This document shows, piece by piece, positions 29,869-39,101 of a DNA stretch of 64,000 bases. The stretch is from Nitrospira sp. (GTDB lineage: Bacteria; Nitrospirota; Nitrospiria; Nitrospirales; Nitrospiraceae), in contig CP054184.1 in assembly GCA_015709715.1 (NCBI GenBank), positions 4,077,001 through 4,141,000 on the forward strand, in the 5' to 3' direction. The position numbers were made by a program, and so were the translations under genes. Positions within the stretch are counted from its first letter, which is position 1; every line of letters starts with the position of its first letter. The notes beneath the pieces were generated by a model. The model had not been told where the DNA came from, did no database searches, and saw only the letters and a list, made by a program, of their open reading frames with translations.

Positions 29869-31173
29869 TCACCGGACGACGAGGTTGCGGGGAGTGTTGG
29901 GAGGGGTGGTGTCGGCCGTGATGCCGCTTTCGATCTGCACCACATACACGTCCGTTCGCCCGCCGGAGTTACCCCAATTGCTGGTGAAGGCGATGAGGTT
30001 TCCGTCGCGGCTGATCGCCGCCTTGGGTTGTGCGCTGTAATTGTTGTTCAGCACGACGCTGCGATGATGTGCAATGCGCTGCACCCGATTGGTTCCGTCA
30101 GTGGCCACTTTCACGATCTCGTTGTCGAAGGTCCGGAGAACCGGACCTCCGTTGGTCGAATAGCGGCTGGCCATGGCCCATTCCTCGTTGTCGGCCAGCA
30201 TCGAAAAGTGATCCTGCTGCCCAGAATAGGACCAGTAGCCCGGAACCAGTTGTTGGATGGTGAAGGGCGTAGCCAATTGCCGATAACTCAGGGCGCTTCC
30301 GGAAGTGGCGGCAAAAACGGTCCCCACTCCGCAGTCATGGTGGTTGAAGCCGCTTGAACCGCTGAGGTAAGCCACAAAACGAGGCGGGCTGGTGGTGAGA
30401 TCATAAATCTCGTCCGTGCCGTTGTTGTAGACCACAAGCAGATACCGGCCTGACTTGTCGACCTGCACTTCATCCAGATTGCCGACCAGCTTTCGAAGCA
30501 AGACCGTGTCGGTGCTTCGTTTGTAGACGACATACCCCACGATATCACCACCAGCGTCGACGATCGAGGCGGCAAAGACGTCGTCATCGAGGCTCTTGAG
30601 CATTTGCGTGAGGTACCCTCCCGCTCCTTGGCTGCTCAGATCCTTCACCAGCGTGGCCTGTTGAGTCTCGATATTGATTTCCCAGATTTTGTGGCCGCCG
30701 ACACCGTACGTGAGACTCGGAGAAATGCCCGACCACGACAAACCATATTCCTGCAATCCGGACGGTGGAGAACTGAGGATGAAACCTGGTCCGGCTGTGA
30801 AGTTGACGGCATCGAAACGAAAAAATTTGGCGCGGGAATATCCCAGCGCTTCTCGCACGACCAGATACGTGTTGTCCCGATTGAAGGCCGGATAATACGA
30901 ATACAAGGTTCCGGCCCCGGTGTTTCCATCCGCAGCGTCGGTCAGGCGAAGAATCCTGGTGCCAAACACAGGATCCGTAATCTTAGCGCCCGCCTGCGTC
31001 AGTGGTTGAAGAGGTGGCTCAGGATAGACGCCGAAGTCGGTCTTGAGTTCGGCGGCGGCGGGGGTCAGGGAGCAAGCCAGCAAAAATCCGGTGATGATGA
31101 GAACGGCTTTGCTCAACGGGAAATTCTTTCTATGCGACTGCGTTTGGATTGTGACGTCGGTAGTGGATGTCAT
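29869..31173 (-). CDS. Secreted beta-propeller protein ending at a fibronectin-III-like linker
   Basis: A 434-residue protein on the minus strand. The start at 31173 is supported by GGGAGGA 8 nt upstream. A signal peptide (LSKAVLIITGFLLACSLTPAAA) is followed by TolB/WD40-like repeats: LRLTDAADGNTGAGTLYSYY, DKSGRYLLVVYNNGTDEIYD, and ISRDGNLIAFTSNWG. It ends in DTTPPNTPRNLVVR, which looks like the first strand of an Fn3 domain, so a C-terminal module may have been lost. It is the only minus-strand gene inside the exopolysaccharide block and may be a polysaccharide-binding or surface protein. The function is not established. Confidence 0.7.
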   Translation of the reverse strand: MTSTTDVTIQTQSHRKNFPLSKAVLIITGFLLACSLTPAAAELKTDFGVYPEPPLQPLTQAGAKITDPVFGTRILRLTDAADGNTGAGTLYSYYPAFNRDNTYLVVREALGYSRAKFFRFDAVNFTAGPGFILSSPPSGLQEYGLSWSGISPSLTYGVGGHKIWEINIETQQATLVKDLSSQGAGGYLTQMLKSLDDDVFAASIVDAGGDIVGYVVYKRSTDTVLLRKLVGNLDEVQVDKSGRYLLVVYNNGTDEIYDLTTSPPRFVAYLSGSSGFNHHDCGVGTVFAATSGSALSYRQLATPFTIQQLVPGYWSYSGQQDHFSMLADNEEWAMASRYSTNGGPVLRTFDNEIVKVATDGTNRVQRIAHHRSVVLNNNYSAQPKAAISRDGNLIAFTSNWGNSGGRTDVYVVQIESGITADTTPPNTPRNLVVR

Positions 31174-31317
31174 GGGTGCTTCCTCCCGTGTGCGTGCCGA
31201 TATTAGAGCAATCAGCATGCCAAATGGACCCGAGAGGAATGCTCCCAGGTTAGCACCTATGTAGTTGTTTTTCTGGTGCGTCTTCATGACCGCATGGTAG
31301 TCCAGAATCGTCCAAGC

Positions 31318-31347
31318 TTGGACGGAGTGTAGAGTACTCCATACAGA
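31318..31347 (+). promoter_or_regulatory. Possible promoter for the second glycosyltransferase operon
   Basis: TTGGAC (31318-31323) and TACAGA (31342-31347) are separated by 18 bp in the 206-bp divergent gap between the beta-propeller gene and the GT4 gene at 31380. The match to sigma70 is moderate. Confidence 0.35.
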
Positions 31348-31379
31348 TCGGCCACTGCCGTCATCTCGAAGGCTTGTAT

Positions 31380-32576
31380 ATGCCGTCCCAGTCAAAGGCC
31401 TCTGCCCCCGTGTCTCTTCTCTGTCTGATTACCGCCCTCACGGGGGGCGGGGCGGAGATGATGCTCTACCGCCTGATGTCGCGTCTGGATCGTACCCGGT
31501 TTCGACCGCAGGTGGTGTCCATGATGGAACTGGGGCCTGTGGGAGAGAAGATTCGGGCATTGGGAGTGCCGGTGCGATCGCTCGGCATGCGTCAGGGGAA
31601 ACCCAACCCATTTGCATTGGTCAGGTTGGTGCAATGGCTGAAACAAGATAAGCCGGATGTCATGCAAACTTGGATGTACCATGCAGACCTCTTAGGGAGT
31701 CTGGCGGCCAAACTCATTGGCGATATTCCCATCTCGTGGAACATCCGCCACAGCGACCTCAGCGGGCAGGAGTCCAAGCGGCTCACCCACCTCACGGCCG
31801 GCTTCTGTGCGAAGCTTTCACGGTGGGCTCCTCAGCGCATTGTCTGTTGTTCCGAATCGGCTCGGACGGTGCATGCGGCGTTGGGTTATGCCGTTGAGAA
31901 AATGGTGGTCATTCCGAACGGGTACGATTTGGAGACCTTTCGGCCCGACTCTGCAGCTCGTCACGCCATTCGAGAGGAATTGAAGATCCCCGAATCGGCG
32001 CCCGTGATCGGACTGGTGGGACGGTTTGACCCTCAAAAAGATCATCGCACATTTCTCAAAGCCGCGTCGCTCCTCCATCGCGACAAGCGAGGGGCGCAGT
32101 TCATTTTATGCGGAGAAGACATCGTGCCTCAAAACGGGACGCTCATGGGGTGGGTCGGTGAAGCGAACCTTGGCGATCGTTGCCACGTCCTGGGGCGACG
32201 CGAGGATGTTCCCAGGTTGATGGCGGCCTTCGATATTGCGGCACTGTCGTCTTCTTTTGGAGAGGCCTTTCCCAACGTGGTCAGCGAGGCGATGAGCTGC
32301 GGGGTGCCATGTGTCGTGACGGACGTGGGAGATGCCGCGTTGATCGTCGGAGAAACGGGGTTGGTTGTTCCGCCCAGGGATCCCGCCGCGTTGGCCTCCG
32401 CTTGGCGGCGCCTCCTGGACATGGATGATCACACACGCAGACAGCTAGGCTTGGCGGCCAGACAACGGGTCACGGAACGGTATAACTTGCCGGACATCGT
32501 GTCTCGCTACGAACGCCTCTTTGAAGACTTGGCCGGTCGCGTGACGCTGTCGGATGGGCTGGTTCGCCAGGGATAA
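31380..32576 (+). CDS. Glycosyltransferase family 4 protein
   Basis: A protein of 398 residues from the ATG at 31380 (GAAGG upstream). The N-terminus LCLITALTGGGAEMML and the C-terminal GLVGRFDPQKDHRTFL, SSSFGEAFPNVVSEAMSCG and GLVVPPRDP motifs mark a GT4 GT-B enzyme similar to those of O-antigen and capsule loci. It heads a rightward run of genes after the divergent beta-propeller gene and is followed 2 bp later by the asparagine-synthase-like gene. The donor and acceptor are unknown. Confidence 0.88.
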   Translation: MPSQSKASAPVSLLCLITALTGGGAEMMLYRLMSRLDRTRFRPQVVSMMELGPVGEKIRALGVPVRSLGMRQGKPNPFALVRLVQWLKQDKPDVMQTWMYHADLLGSLAAKLIGDIPISWNIRHSDLSGQESKRLTHLTAGFCAKLSRWAPQRIVCCSESARTVHAALGYAVEKMVVIPNGYDLETFRPDSAARHAIREELKIPESAPVIGLVGRFDPQKDHRTFLKAASLLHRDKRGAQFILCGEDIVPQNGTLMGWVGEANLGDRCHVLGRREDVPRLMAAFDIAALSSSFGEAFPNVVSEAMSCGVPCVVTDVGDAALIVGETGLVVPPRDPAALASAWRRLLDMDDHTRRQLGLAARQRVTERYNLPDIVSRYERLFEDLAGRVTLSDGLVRQG

Positions 32577-32578
32577 TT

Positions 32579-34558
32579 ATGTGTGGAATCAGCGGGTACA
32601 TCAATGCGGCCAGGAACCAGGATGAGCGTGAACTTACGCTGACCGTTCTACGGATGGCGTCGACCCTCCATCACCGTGGGCCGGATGATGTGGGAACGTG
32701 GGTCGATCCGGTCGCCGGGGTGGCATTCGGACATCGACGGTTATCGATCCTCGATCTCTCCTCGCTGGGGCATCAACCCATGGAGTCCGCCTGTGGCCGC
32801 TATGTGACAACCTTTAACGGGGAGATCTACAACTTTAGAGCGTTACGCCAGGAGCTAGAAGGGTGGGGACATCGCTTCCGAGGGCACTCGGATACCGAGG
32901 TGATGCTGGCGGCGTTGTCGCAGTGGGGCGTGGAGTCAGCCGTTCGGCGCCTTAACGGCATGTTTGCCATTGCCCTGTGGGACCGGGAGACCAGGCTCCT
33001 CCATCTCGTACGTGATCGGATGGGCGAAAAGCCGCTATATTATGGGTGGATGGGGAAGCATTTCGTGTTTGCGTCGGAGCTCAAAGCGATCCGCACCCAT
33101 CCGCAATTCGACCGAGCCATCGACCGTGGCGCCGTGGCCCTCTTCCTCCGGCACAACTATATTCCAGCTCCTTATTCCATCTATACGGGCATCGCCAAGC
33201 TGCCCGCTGGGAGCATCGCGACGATCGCACCGGATCCGGCTGTCGCGCCCCATGTCCGACCCTATTGGACGGTCCGTGGGGCGGCAGCGCAGGGCCAATC
33301 GCATCCCTTCCGAGGCACGGAAGAAGAGGCGATCGAGACGTTGGACGATCTGCTCAGGGATGCGGTTAAGATACGGATGGAGTCGGATGTGCCTCTGGGA
33401 GCCTTTCTGTCCGGGGGGATCGATTCTTCGACCGTGGTGGCCTTGATGCAAGCGCAAAGCAGCCGCCCGGTTCAAACGTTTTCGATCGGGTTTCATGAAG
33501 CGGAGTACAACGAGGCCCACCATGCGAAGGCGGTGGCGGAGCATCTGCGCACGGCCCATACGGAGTTGTATGTCTCACCGGCGGAGGCGATGAACGTCAT
33601 CCCGAAGCTCCCGGCCTTGTACGATGAACCCTTCGCCGATGCCTCGCAAATTCCGACCTACCTTGTCTGTGAGCTGACCAGACGTCATGTCACCGTGGCG
33701 CTCTCGGGAGATGCCGGGGACGAACTGTTCGCCGGCTACAACCAATATCGGTGGGCGTTGCGTTTCTGGAGCCATGTGTCGGAGGTGCCGTCGGTGCTCC
33801 GGACCCTCCTCGCCAACGGTGTTACCGGCCTTGATCCGGAATCGTGGGAGAGGGGGCTGCGGTTGGTCGGCCCGCTGTTGCCCGCTCGGTTTCGACGGCG
33901 AGGCAACGGACATACACTGCACACGCTTGCCGAGATGGCGCGAGCCGACTCACCCGAAACGATGTATCGAACGATCGTCTCGCATTGGCACGATCCAGCC
34001 TCGCTGGTGATCGGGGCGGCGGAACCGCGCACGGCATTGACGGATCGGGATCAGTGGGGAGATATCCCCGACGTCATTCAGAAGCTGATGTATGTCGACA
34101 TGATGATGTATCTCCCGGACGACATTCTCGTCAAAGTCGACCGAGCCAGCATGGCCGTGAGCTTGGAGGCTCGAGTGCCATTTTTGGATCACCGCCTCGT
34201 GGAGTTTGCCTGGCAACTGCCGGTGCAGATGAAGCTCCGTCAGGGGCAGGGAAAGTGGATTTTGCGGCGAGTGCTGGATCGGTACGTGCCGGCTGCGCTG
34301 TTGGACCGTCCGAAGATGGGGTTCGGTGTGCCGATCGACAGCTGGCTGCGTGGTCCCATGAAGGAATGGGCCGAGACGCTGCTGGAGGAAAAGCGGCTTC
34401 GAGACCAGGGATTTCTTGAGCCCGGCCCCATCAAGCGAAAATGGGAGGAACACTGTTCCGGCTCCTACAACTGGAAAGGACAGCTTTGGGTCGTGCTGAT
34501 GTTTCAGGCCTGGTTGGACCATGTGCAAAACGATGCGCCGATGGTCGCAGAACGATGA
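32579..34558 (+). CDS. Asparagine synthase (glutamine-hydrolysing)-like amidotransferase
   Basis: A protein of 659 residues. Cys2 of the mature MCGISGYINA N-terminus is the glutaminase nucleophile, and the class II amidotransferase domain follows (HHRGPDD, FNGEIYNF). The synthetase domain has the PP-loop SGGIDSS at residues 278-284 and ALSGDAGDELFAGY. Enzymes of this type inside polysaccharide loci often amidate sugar uronic acids rather than make free asparagine (known for WbpS-type proteins). The context favours such a role. True AsnB activity cannot be excluded. Confidence 0.85.
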   Translation: MCGISGYINAARNQDERELTLTVLRMASTLHHRGPDDVGTWVDPVAGVAFGHRRLSILDLSSLGHQPMESACGRYVTTFNGEIYNFRALRQELEGWGHRFRGHSDTEVMLAALSQWGVESAVRRLNGMFAIALWDRETRLLHLVRDRMGEKPLYYGWMGKHFVFASELKAIRTHPQFDRAIDRGAVALFLRHNYIPAPYSIYTGIAKLPAGSIATIAPDPAVAPHVRPYWTVRGAAAQGQSHPFRGTEEEAIETLDDLLRDAVKIRMESDVPLGAFLSGGIDSSTVVALMQAQSSRPVQTFSIGFHEAEYNEAHHAKAVAEHLRTAHTELYVSPAEAMNVIPKLPALYDEPFADASQIPTYLVCELTRRHVTVALSGDAGDELFAGYNQYRWALRFWSHVSEVPSVLRTLLANGVTGLDPESWERGLRLVGPLLPARFRRRGNGHTLHTLAEMARADSPETMYRTIVSHWHDPASLVIGAAEPRTALTDRDQWGDIPDVIQKLMYVDMMMYLPDDILVKVDRASMAVSLEARVPFLDHRLVEFAWQLPVQMKLRQGQGKWILRRVLDRYVPAALLDRPKMGFGVPIDSWLRGPMKEWAETLLEEKRLRDQGFLEPGPIKRKWEEHCSGSYNWKGQLWVVLMFQAWLDHVQNDAPMVAER

Positions 34559-34584
34559 GTGCCCCCTGTAAGGAATGACTCGAC

Positions 34585-35496
34585 ATGCTTCCCACCGCAC
34601 AAGATTTATTTCTCACGCCCGCGACCACTCCGACAGACAGCCAGGCGACCCGAGATCGCCTGGAAGAGCAGTTCTTCTATTCCATCGAATTGAGCAACGG
34701 GACTCACAAGAGAACCTGGGCCGGTCGGTTGGACGATGTGGACCAAAGGGTGGTGGCGGCGTTCCGGAAACTCGGCATCGCTCCGACGACGTTTATGGAT
34801 GTCGCGGTCTCATCGGGTGTGTCGACGGTCTCCTGGTTCGACGCCTTGCGGCAGGCGGGACTTCGTCCGCGCATGGCCGCGACCGACCTGACGATGACCG
34901 CCTATCTGATTCGATTGCGTTCCTGGTTGCATGTCCTTGTCGACAAGCAGGGGTTTCCGCTGCAATACGACGTGTGTGGCTATGTCTGGCGTCCCCGCTG
35001 CCGACTCAGATACTACCCCTTGGGAAACGGCCTGCTCACGCTGCTTTGGGATCGCTTGTACCGCGAGGTGGCCGGGCGGCATGACCTCCTGGGCCGATTG
35101 AAATCCCTCGGGAGTCAGCCGCCGGCAGCCGACGACCCGTTGATCAAGGCAGAGATCAAATTGGTTACCCATCGGCTCCGAAACAATCGCGACATCGAAC
35201 TGCTGGACGACGATATCCTAGCGCCGAATCCCTTGTCGCTAAGGCGCCGGTTTGACGTCATCCGAGCCGCCAACATTCTCAATCGCAGTTATTTTCCGGC
35301 GGAACAGTTGCGAGTAGCGATCAGCAATCTCCGTGAGCGCCTGACCGGAGCCGGCGCCTGTCTATTGATTGTTCGAACCGATGAAAGCTCGACCAATAAT
35401 GGGAGCCTCTTCTCGTTGAGTCCCGATGAAACCTTTTCGGTGGTGGAGCGAATGGGGAAGGGATCGGAAGTCGAAGACATCGTATTGAGTCTGTGA
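34585..35496 (+). CDS. Putative class I SAM-dependent methyltransferase
   Basis: A protein of 303 residues. A motif-I-like strand and loop (TTFMDVAVSSGVSTVSWFDAL) is followed by an acidic motif-II strand (RMAATDLTMTAYL). Later come RFDVIRAANILNRSYF and ACLLIVRTDES, the layout of CheR-like methyltransferases. The glycine-rich loop is less canonical than usual. It is next to the polysaccharide deacetylase and may modify the polymer or its precursor. AAGGAA precedes the ATG. The family assignment is moderate and the substrate unknown. Confidence 0.6.
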   Translation: MLPTAQDLFLTPATTPTDSQATRDRLEEQFFYSIELSNGTHKRTWAGRLDDVDQRVVAAFRKLGIAPTTFMDVAVSSGVSTVSWFDALRQAGLRPRMAATDLTMTAYLIRLRSWLHVLVDKQGFPLQYDVCGYVWRPRCRLRYYPLGNGLLTLLWDRLYREVAGRHDLLGRLKSLGSQPPAADDPLIKAEIKLVTHRLRNNRDIELLDDDILAPNPLSLRRRFDVIRAANILNRSYFPAEQLRVAISNLRERLTGAGACLLIVRTDESSTNNGSLFSLSPDETFSVVERMGKGSEVEDIVLSL

Positions 35497-35549
35497 CCGG
35501 GAATCGTCGGCTTTCTGGACAGGCGACGGCAGGACAAGGGGCAAGTGGT

Positions 35550-36524
35550 ATGAACGGACAGCGCGGAACCATGGTGGTGAGTCTGGATCTCGAGCTCTGC
35601 TGGGGACGGTTCGACAAGGTTCCCGTTTCCGCCTTGGAGGCGGATGCCCAAGAGGAGCGGGTTCAAATCAGGCGGTTGTTGGCGTTGCTTGACCGGTACG
35701 AGATTCCCGCCACGTGGGCGATGGTAGGCCATTTGATGTTGCCCGGCTGTTCGCGCAAGGCCGGTGCGGCGCATGCCGACGTGATGCCGCGTCCCGCCTA
35801 TTCGTGGTTCCCCAAGGACTGGTACGTCCACGATCCCTGCACCCCGGCCGGGCACGCACCAGGGTGGTATGCCCCCGACATCCTCGCCTGGATCCGGGGG
35901 ATGAAGGTGCGGCATGAAATCGCGTCCCATTCCTTCGCGCACATCTATTACGGCGATCCGGAATGCAGCGCCGCGGCGGCACGAGCCGATCTGAGCGCAG
36001 CCGTGGCGGCGGCTGCAGACCAATCGGTCTCGCTCAAGAGTTTTGTGTTCCCTCGCAATCAGGTGGGGCATCTCGAGGTGCTGCGTGAGCAGGGGATTCG
36101 CACCTATCGCGGCGCAGATCCCACGCGGTTTCGCACCTTCAAGGGTATGCTGTACAAGACATTGAGCTTTCTCGATCAATTGCTGGGCCTGCCTCCCAAG
36201 GCCGTGCGACCGGAGGAAGTGATGCCGGGGCTCTGGAATATTCCAGGCAATCACTTCTACATGGCCCGTAACGGCATCCGGAAGCTGATCCCGATCGCCA
36301 GTCGCGTGTGGAAGGGCAAACAGGGGATCAGGCAGGCCGTCAAGACCGGCGGCGTCTATCACCTGTGGTTTCATCCGTTCAATTTGAATGCGGATGCCGA
36401 TGCCATGCTGTCCGGCCTTGAGCGACTCTTTGCCTATGCCGACCGGCTGCGGGCGCAGGGTGTGCTCGAGATCGCGACCATGGATGAGTACGCAGCTCGA
36501 CTGGCGGCGACGGACTTCGCCTAG
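35550..36524 (+). CDS. Polysaccharide deacetylase (NodB-type)
   Basis: A protein of 324 residues from the ATG at 35550; a GTG at 35493 overlapping the previous stop adds 19 low-complexity residues and is the alternative. The catalytic core begins VVSLDLELCWGRFD, and the metal-binding SHSFAH triad motif lies in HEIASHSFAHIYYG. No signal peptide is visible, so it would act in the cytoplasm on a lipid-linked or nucleotide-linked sugar, unlike exported PgaB. It presumably removes an N-acetyl group from an amino sugar in the repeat unit. The SLDLE form of the first motif is a variant of the usual TFDD. Confidence 0.82.
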   Translation: MNGQRGTMVVSLDLELCWGRFDKVPVSALEADAQEERVQIRRLLALLDRYEIPATWAMVGHLMLPGCSRKAGAAHADVMPRPAYSWFPKDWYVHDPCTPAGHAPGWYAPDILAWIRGMKVRHEIASHSFAHIYYGDPECSAAAARADLSAAVAAAADQSVSLKSFVFPRNQVGHLEVLREQGIRTYRGADPTRFRTFKGMLYKTLSFLDQLLGLPPKAVRPEEVMPGLWNIPGNHFYMARNGIRKLIPIASRVWKGKQGIRQAVKTGGVYHLWFHPFNLNADADAMLSGLERLFAYADRLRAQGVLEIATMDEYAARLAATDFA

Positions 36525-36571
36525 TGCTCTCGGTTCCTCTCCAAATCGACGTTCGACTCTTAAGGGGCGCG

Positions 36572-37825
36572 ATGGTTTCCATCAAAATCGTGCATGTCAC
36601 CACGGTGCCGCAGTCTCTCTTTTTTCTCCGGGGACAGGTCGGCTACATGAAGGAACGCGGTTTTGACATTCACGGCCTGTCATCGCCTGGTGAGTTCTTG
36701 ACGAGGTTCGCCGAGCAAGAACAGGTGCCGGTCTATCCGGTGGAGATGCCGCGGCGTATCACTCCTTTGCGGGATCTCGTTGCGGTGGCCGGAATTTGGA
36801 GAGTGCTGCGGACCATTCGGCCTCAGATCGTTCATGCCCATACACCGAAGGGCGGCGTACTGGGGATGGTCGCGGCCTGGCTGGCTCGCACTCCCGTGCG
36901 CATGTATCACATGCGCGGCTTGCCCTTTACGACCGCATCCGGCTGGAAGCGGATGCTGCTGATCTGGAGCGAACGGATCTCCTGCGGTCTTGCCCATCAG
37001 GTGTTCTGTGTGAGTGCGTCGATTCGTCAGGTAGCCTTGGAGACCGGGCTCTGTCGGCCGGCCAAGATCGCCGTCTTGGCGCGAGGGAGCGGGAACGGAG
37101 TCGATGCGACCCAGCGTTTCAACGGTACGCAGGTGGCGTCGCTACGAGAGGAGACGAGAAAGCGGTACGGCATTCCGGCCGACGCGCTGGTCGTAGGGTT
37201 CATCGGCCGCATCGTGCGCAACAAGGGCATCGTCGAATTGGCCGGAGCCTGGACGCGACTGCGGGAAGCGTTCCCGCAACTCCATCTGTTACTCGTCGGA
37301 CCCTACGAACCGCAAGATCCCATCCCTCCCGAGGTCGACGCCGGGTTGCGTCAGGATCCACGGGTGCACCTCATCGGCGAAGAATGGAATACCCCGCCCT
37401 TGTACGCCGCCATGGATGTCCTGGCGTTGCCGACCTACCGCGAAGGGTTTCCGAATGTGTTGTTGGAGGCGGCCGGAATGATGGTCCCGGTCGTGGCGAC
37501 TCGCGTGCCGGGCTGCGTGGACGCGGTGCAGGACGGGGTCACCGGGCAGTTGGTGCCACCCTTCGATCCTGAGCGGCTGGCGGCGGCTCTCAAGGCTTAT
37601 CTCGCCGATCCCGAGCTGCGCCGTCGACATGGCGCGGCGGCTCGCGAGTGGGTCCTGCATGAATTCCGTCCGCAGGGCATCTGGCAGGCCCTGCATGACG
37701 CCTATGTGCACTGTTTGCGAGGCAAGGGATTGCTTTCGGCGGATCAGTCGGAAAACGAAGGAACTCAATCGGTTCCGCCGGGGGTGCCCGCAGAAACGCG
37801 CGCCTCCGGTGCAGGGAATCGATAA
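36572..37825 (+). CDS. Glycosyltransferase family 4 protein
   Basis: A protein of 417 residues from the ATG at 36572, which has AAGGGG 4 nt upstream. It resembles the WbpH/WfgS-like branch: VHVTTVPQSLFFLRGQVGYM, then HAHTPKGGVLGM, MYHMRGLPFTT and FIGRIVRNKGIVELAGAW, PTYREGFPNVLLEAA. This branch often adds the second sugar to an undecaprenyl-PP-linked bacillosamine or GlcNAc-type residue, which would fit the PglC-like transferase encoded two genes later. The sugar is not proven. The tail after about residue 385 is disordered. Confidence 0.85.
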   Translation: MVSIKIVHVTTVPQSLFFLRGQVGYMKERGFDIHGLSSPGEFLTRFAEQEQVPVYPVEMPRRITPLRDLVAVAGIWRVLRTIRPQIVHAHTPKGGVLGMVAAWLARTPVRMYHMRGLPFTTASGWKRMLLIWSERISCGLAHQVFCVSASIRQVALETGLCRPAKIAVLARGSGNGVDATQRFNGTQVASLREETRKRYGIPADALVVGFIGRIVRNKGIVELAGAWTRLREAFPQLHLLLVGPYEPQDPIPPEVDAGLRQDPRVHLIGEEWNTPPLYAAMDVLALPTYREGFPNVLLEAAGMMVPVVATRVPGCVDAVQDGVTGQLVPPFDPERLAAALKAYLADPELRRRHGAAAREWVLHEFRPQGIWQALHDAYVHCLRGKGLLSADQSENEGTQSVPPGVPAETRASGAGNR

Positions 37826-37835
37826 GGGAACTGCG

Positions 37836-39101
37836 ATGGACGCGGCAGACGTGGGCAAAGCAAGTGGAATGGGATCGACTGCGGCGGTAGCGCCGGCGCG
37901 GCGGCGCATTTCCAGGCTGGCGCTGGTCGTGGGGCTGTTATTGACCGCGCTGGTGGGGGGCGCGCTGCTCGAAATCGTGTCTTATCTCTATTTGCGCATG
38001 GCGGAGGGCTACGACGGCGAGCACCTGATGATGCACCAATTCGACGATTACAAGAACATTCACCCGACGCCGCACTATCAGGACACTCGGGGCGTGATGC
38101 ACAACGCCCAGGGTTTTCGCCGCGCCGAGGACGTGCCGATGGAGAAACCGGCCGGCACGTACCGCATTTTCCTGATGGGCGGATCGACCGCCTACGGGCT
38201 CGGGTCCTTGTCCCCGCAAGGCCATCAGAAGTATCCCGTGCTGAAGAACAGCGAAACGATCGACCACTATCTGGAGGGCTACCTGAAGGACCTGCTGCCC
38301 TCTCGTCGCATCGAGGTGATCAACGCGGCCATTCCTAGCCACTCCAGCCACCATCATCTTATCTATCTGAATCAGACGATCCTGAAATACCATCCCGACA
38401 TGGTGGTGTTCATCGACGGCTACAACGACTATTACCCGTGGGAGCGCGGGTACGATCAATTCCGCGACTACCCCTATCGGCAATGGTCCCATCTCTATCT
38501 CGACGAACCGTCGCTCAAGGCGTGGGCCGGATACACGGGCTTTTGGCTCTATCGGAAGAGTCACTTCGTGTACCTGGCCGGAAAAAAACTGCGTCCGCTC
38601 TGGTGGGCCATTCAGAACCTGCGTCCGCAGCCGCGACGTGAACTCAACGTGGAGGAGGCGCTGCGAAATCTCGAGGTCAATGCGGAAGGCAACTTCCTTC
38701 GCATGGTGGAACGAGACGCCCTCATCCTCAATCACGAGGGCATCGTTCCGGTCTTTACGTTGCAACCGGATCTCTTGTTCGAACAGCGAAAGGTGCTGAC
38801 GGACTTCGAACAGCGATTGTCGGCGGAAGTCGATCAGGCGCAGCCGATCAACTACCGGCAATTCAAGAATCGAGCGCGCCCCTTCGTGACCGCCAAGCTG
38901 CAGCAGGTCACAGCGGCACAGGACGCGCCGTTCATCGACATGACGGACATCCTCGGCGAGATCAAGGACGATGCCTTTACGGACGATTGCCACCTGACGC
39001 CGACGGCGAACGAGACAGTGGCGCGGTACATCGGGCATCGCATCGCGCCGCTCATTACCGCCTCGATCGAGCGAAAGGAAAAGGGGAGCCGAGCCTCGTG
39101 A
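37836..39101 (+). CDS. SGNH/GDSL-family hydrolase with N-terminal membrane anchor
   Basis: A protein of 421 residues. A single membrane helix (ISRLALVVGLLLTALVGGALLEI) anchors it. The SGNH features are FLMGGSTAYG (nucleophile Ser117), NAAIPSHSSHHH, IDGYNDYYPWERG and the C-terminal DDCHLT, where Asp383 and His386 complete the triad. It is predicted to work in the periplasm as an esterase or acyltransferase on the polysaccharide. AAGGGA precedes the ATG, and the stop overlaps the next gene by one base (TGATG). Confidence 0.8.
   Translation: MDAADVGKASGMGSTAAVAPARRRISRLALVVGLLLTALVGGALLEIVSYLYLRMAEGYDGEHLMMHQFDDYKNIHPTPHYQDTRGVMHNAQGFRRAEDVPMEKPAGTYRIFLMGGSTAYGLGSLSPQGHQKYPVLKNSETIDHYLEGYLKDLLPSRRIEVINAAIPSHSSHHHLIYLNQTILKYHPDMVVFIDGYNDYYPWERGYDQFRDYPYRQWSHLYLDEPSLKAWAGYTGFWLYRKSHFVYLAGKKLRPLWWAIQNLRPQPRRELNVEEALRNLEVNAEGNFLRMVERDALILNHEGIVPVFTLQPDLLFEQRKVLTDFEQRLSAEVDQAQPINYRQFKNRARPFVTAKLQQVTAAQDAPFIDMTDILGEIKDDAFTDDCHLTPTANETVARYIGHRIAPLITASIERKEKGSRAS

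Noticed and set aside
30604-31206. 200-codon plus-strand frame
   Set aside because: It is the antisense shadow of the beta-propeller gene, whose signal peptide and Shine-Dalgarno are convincing.
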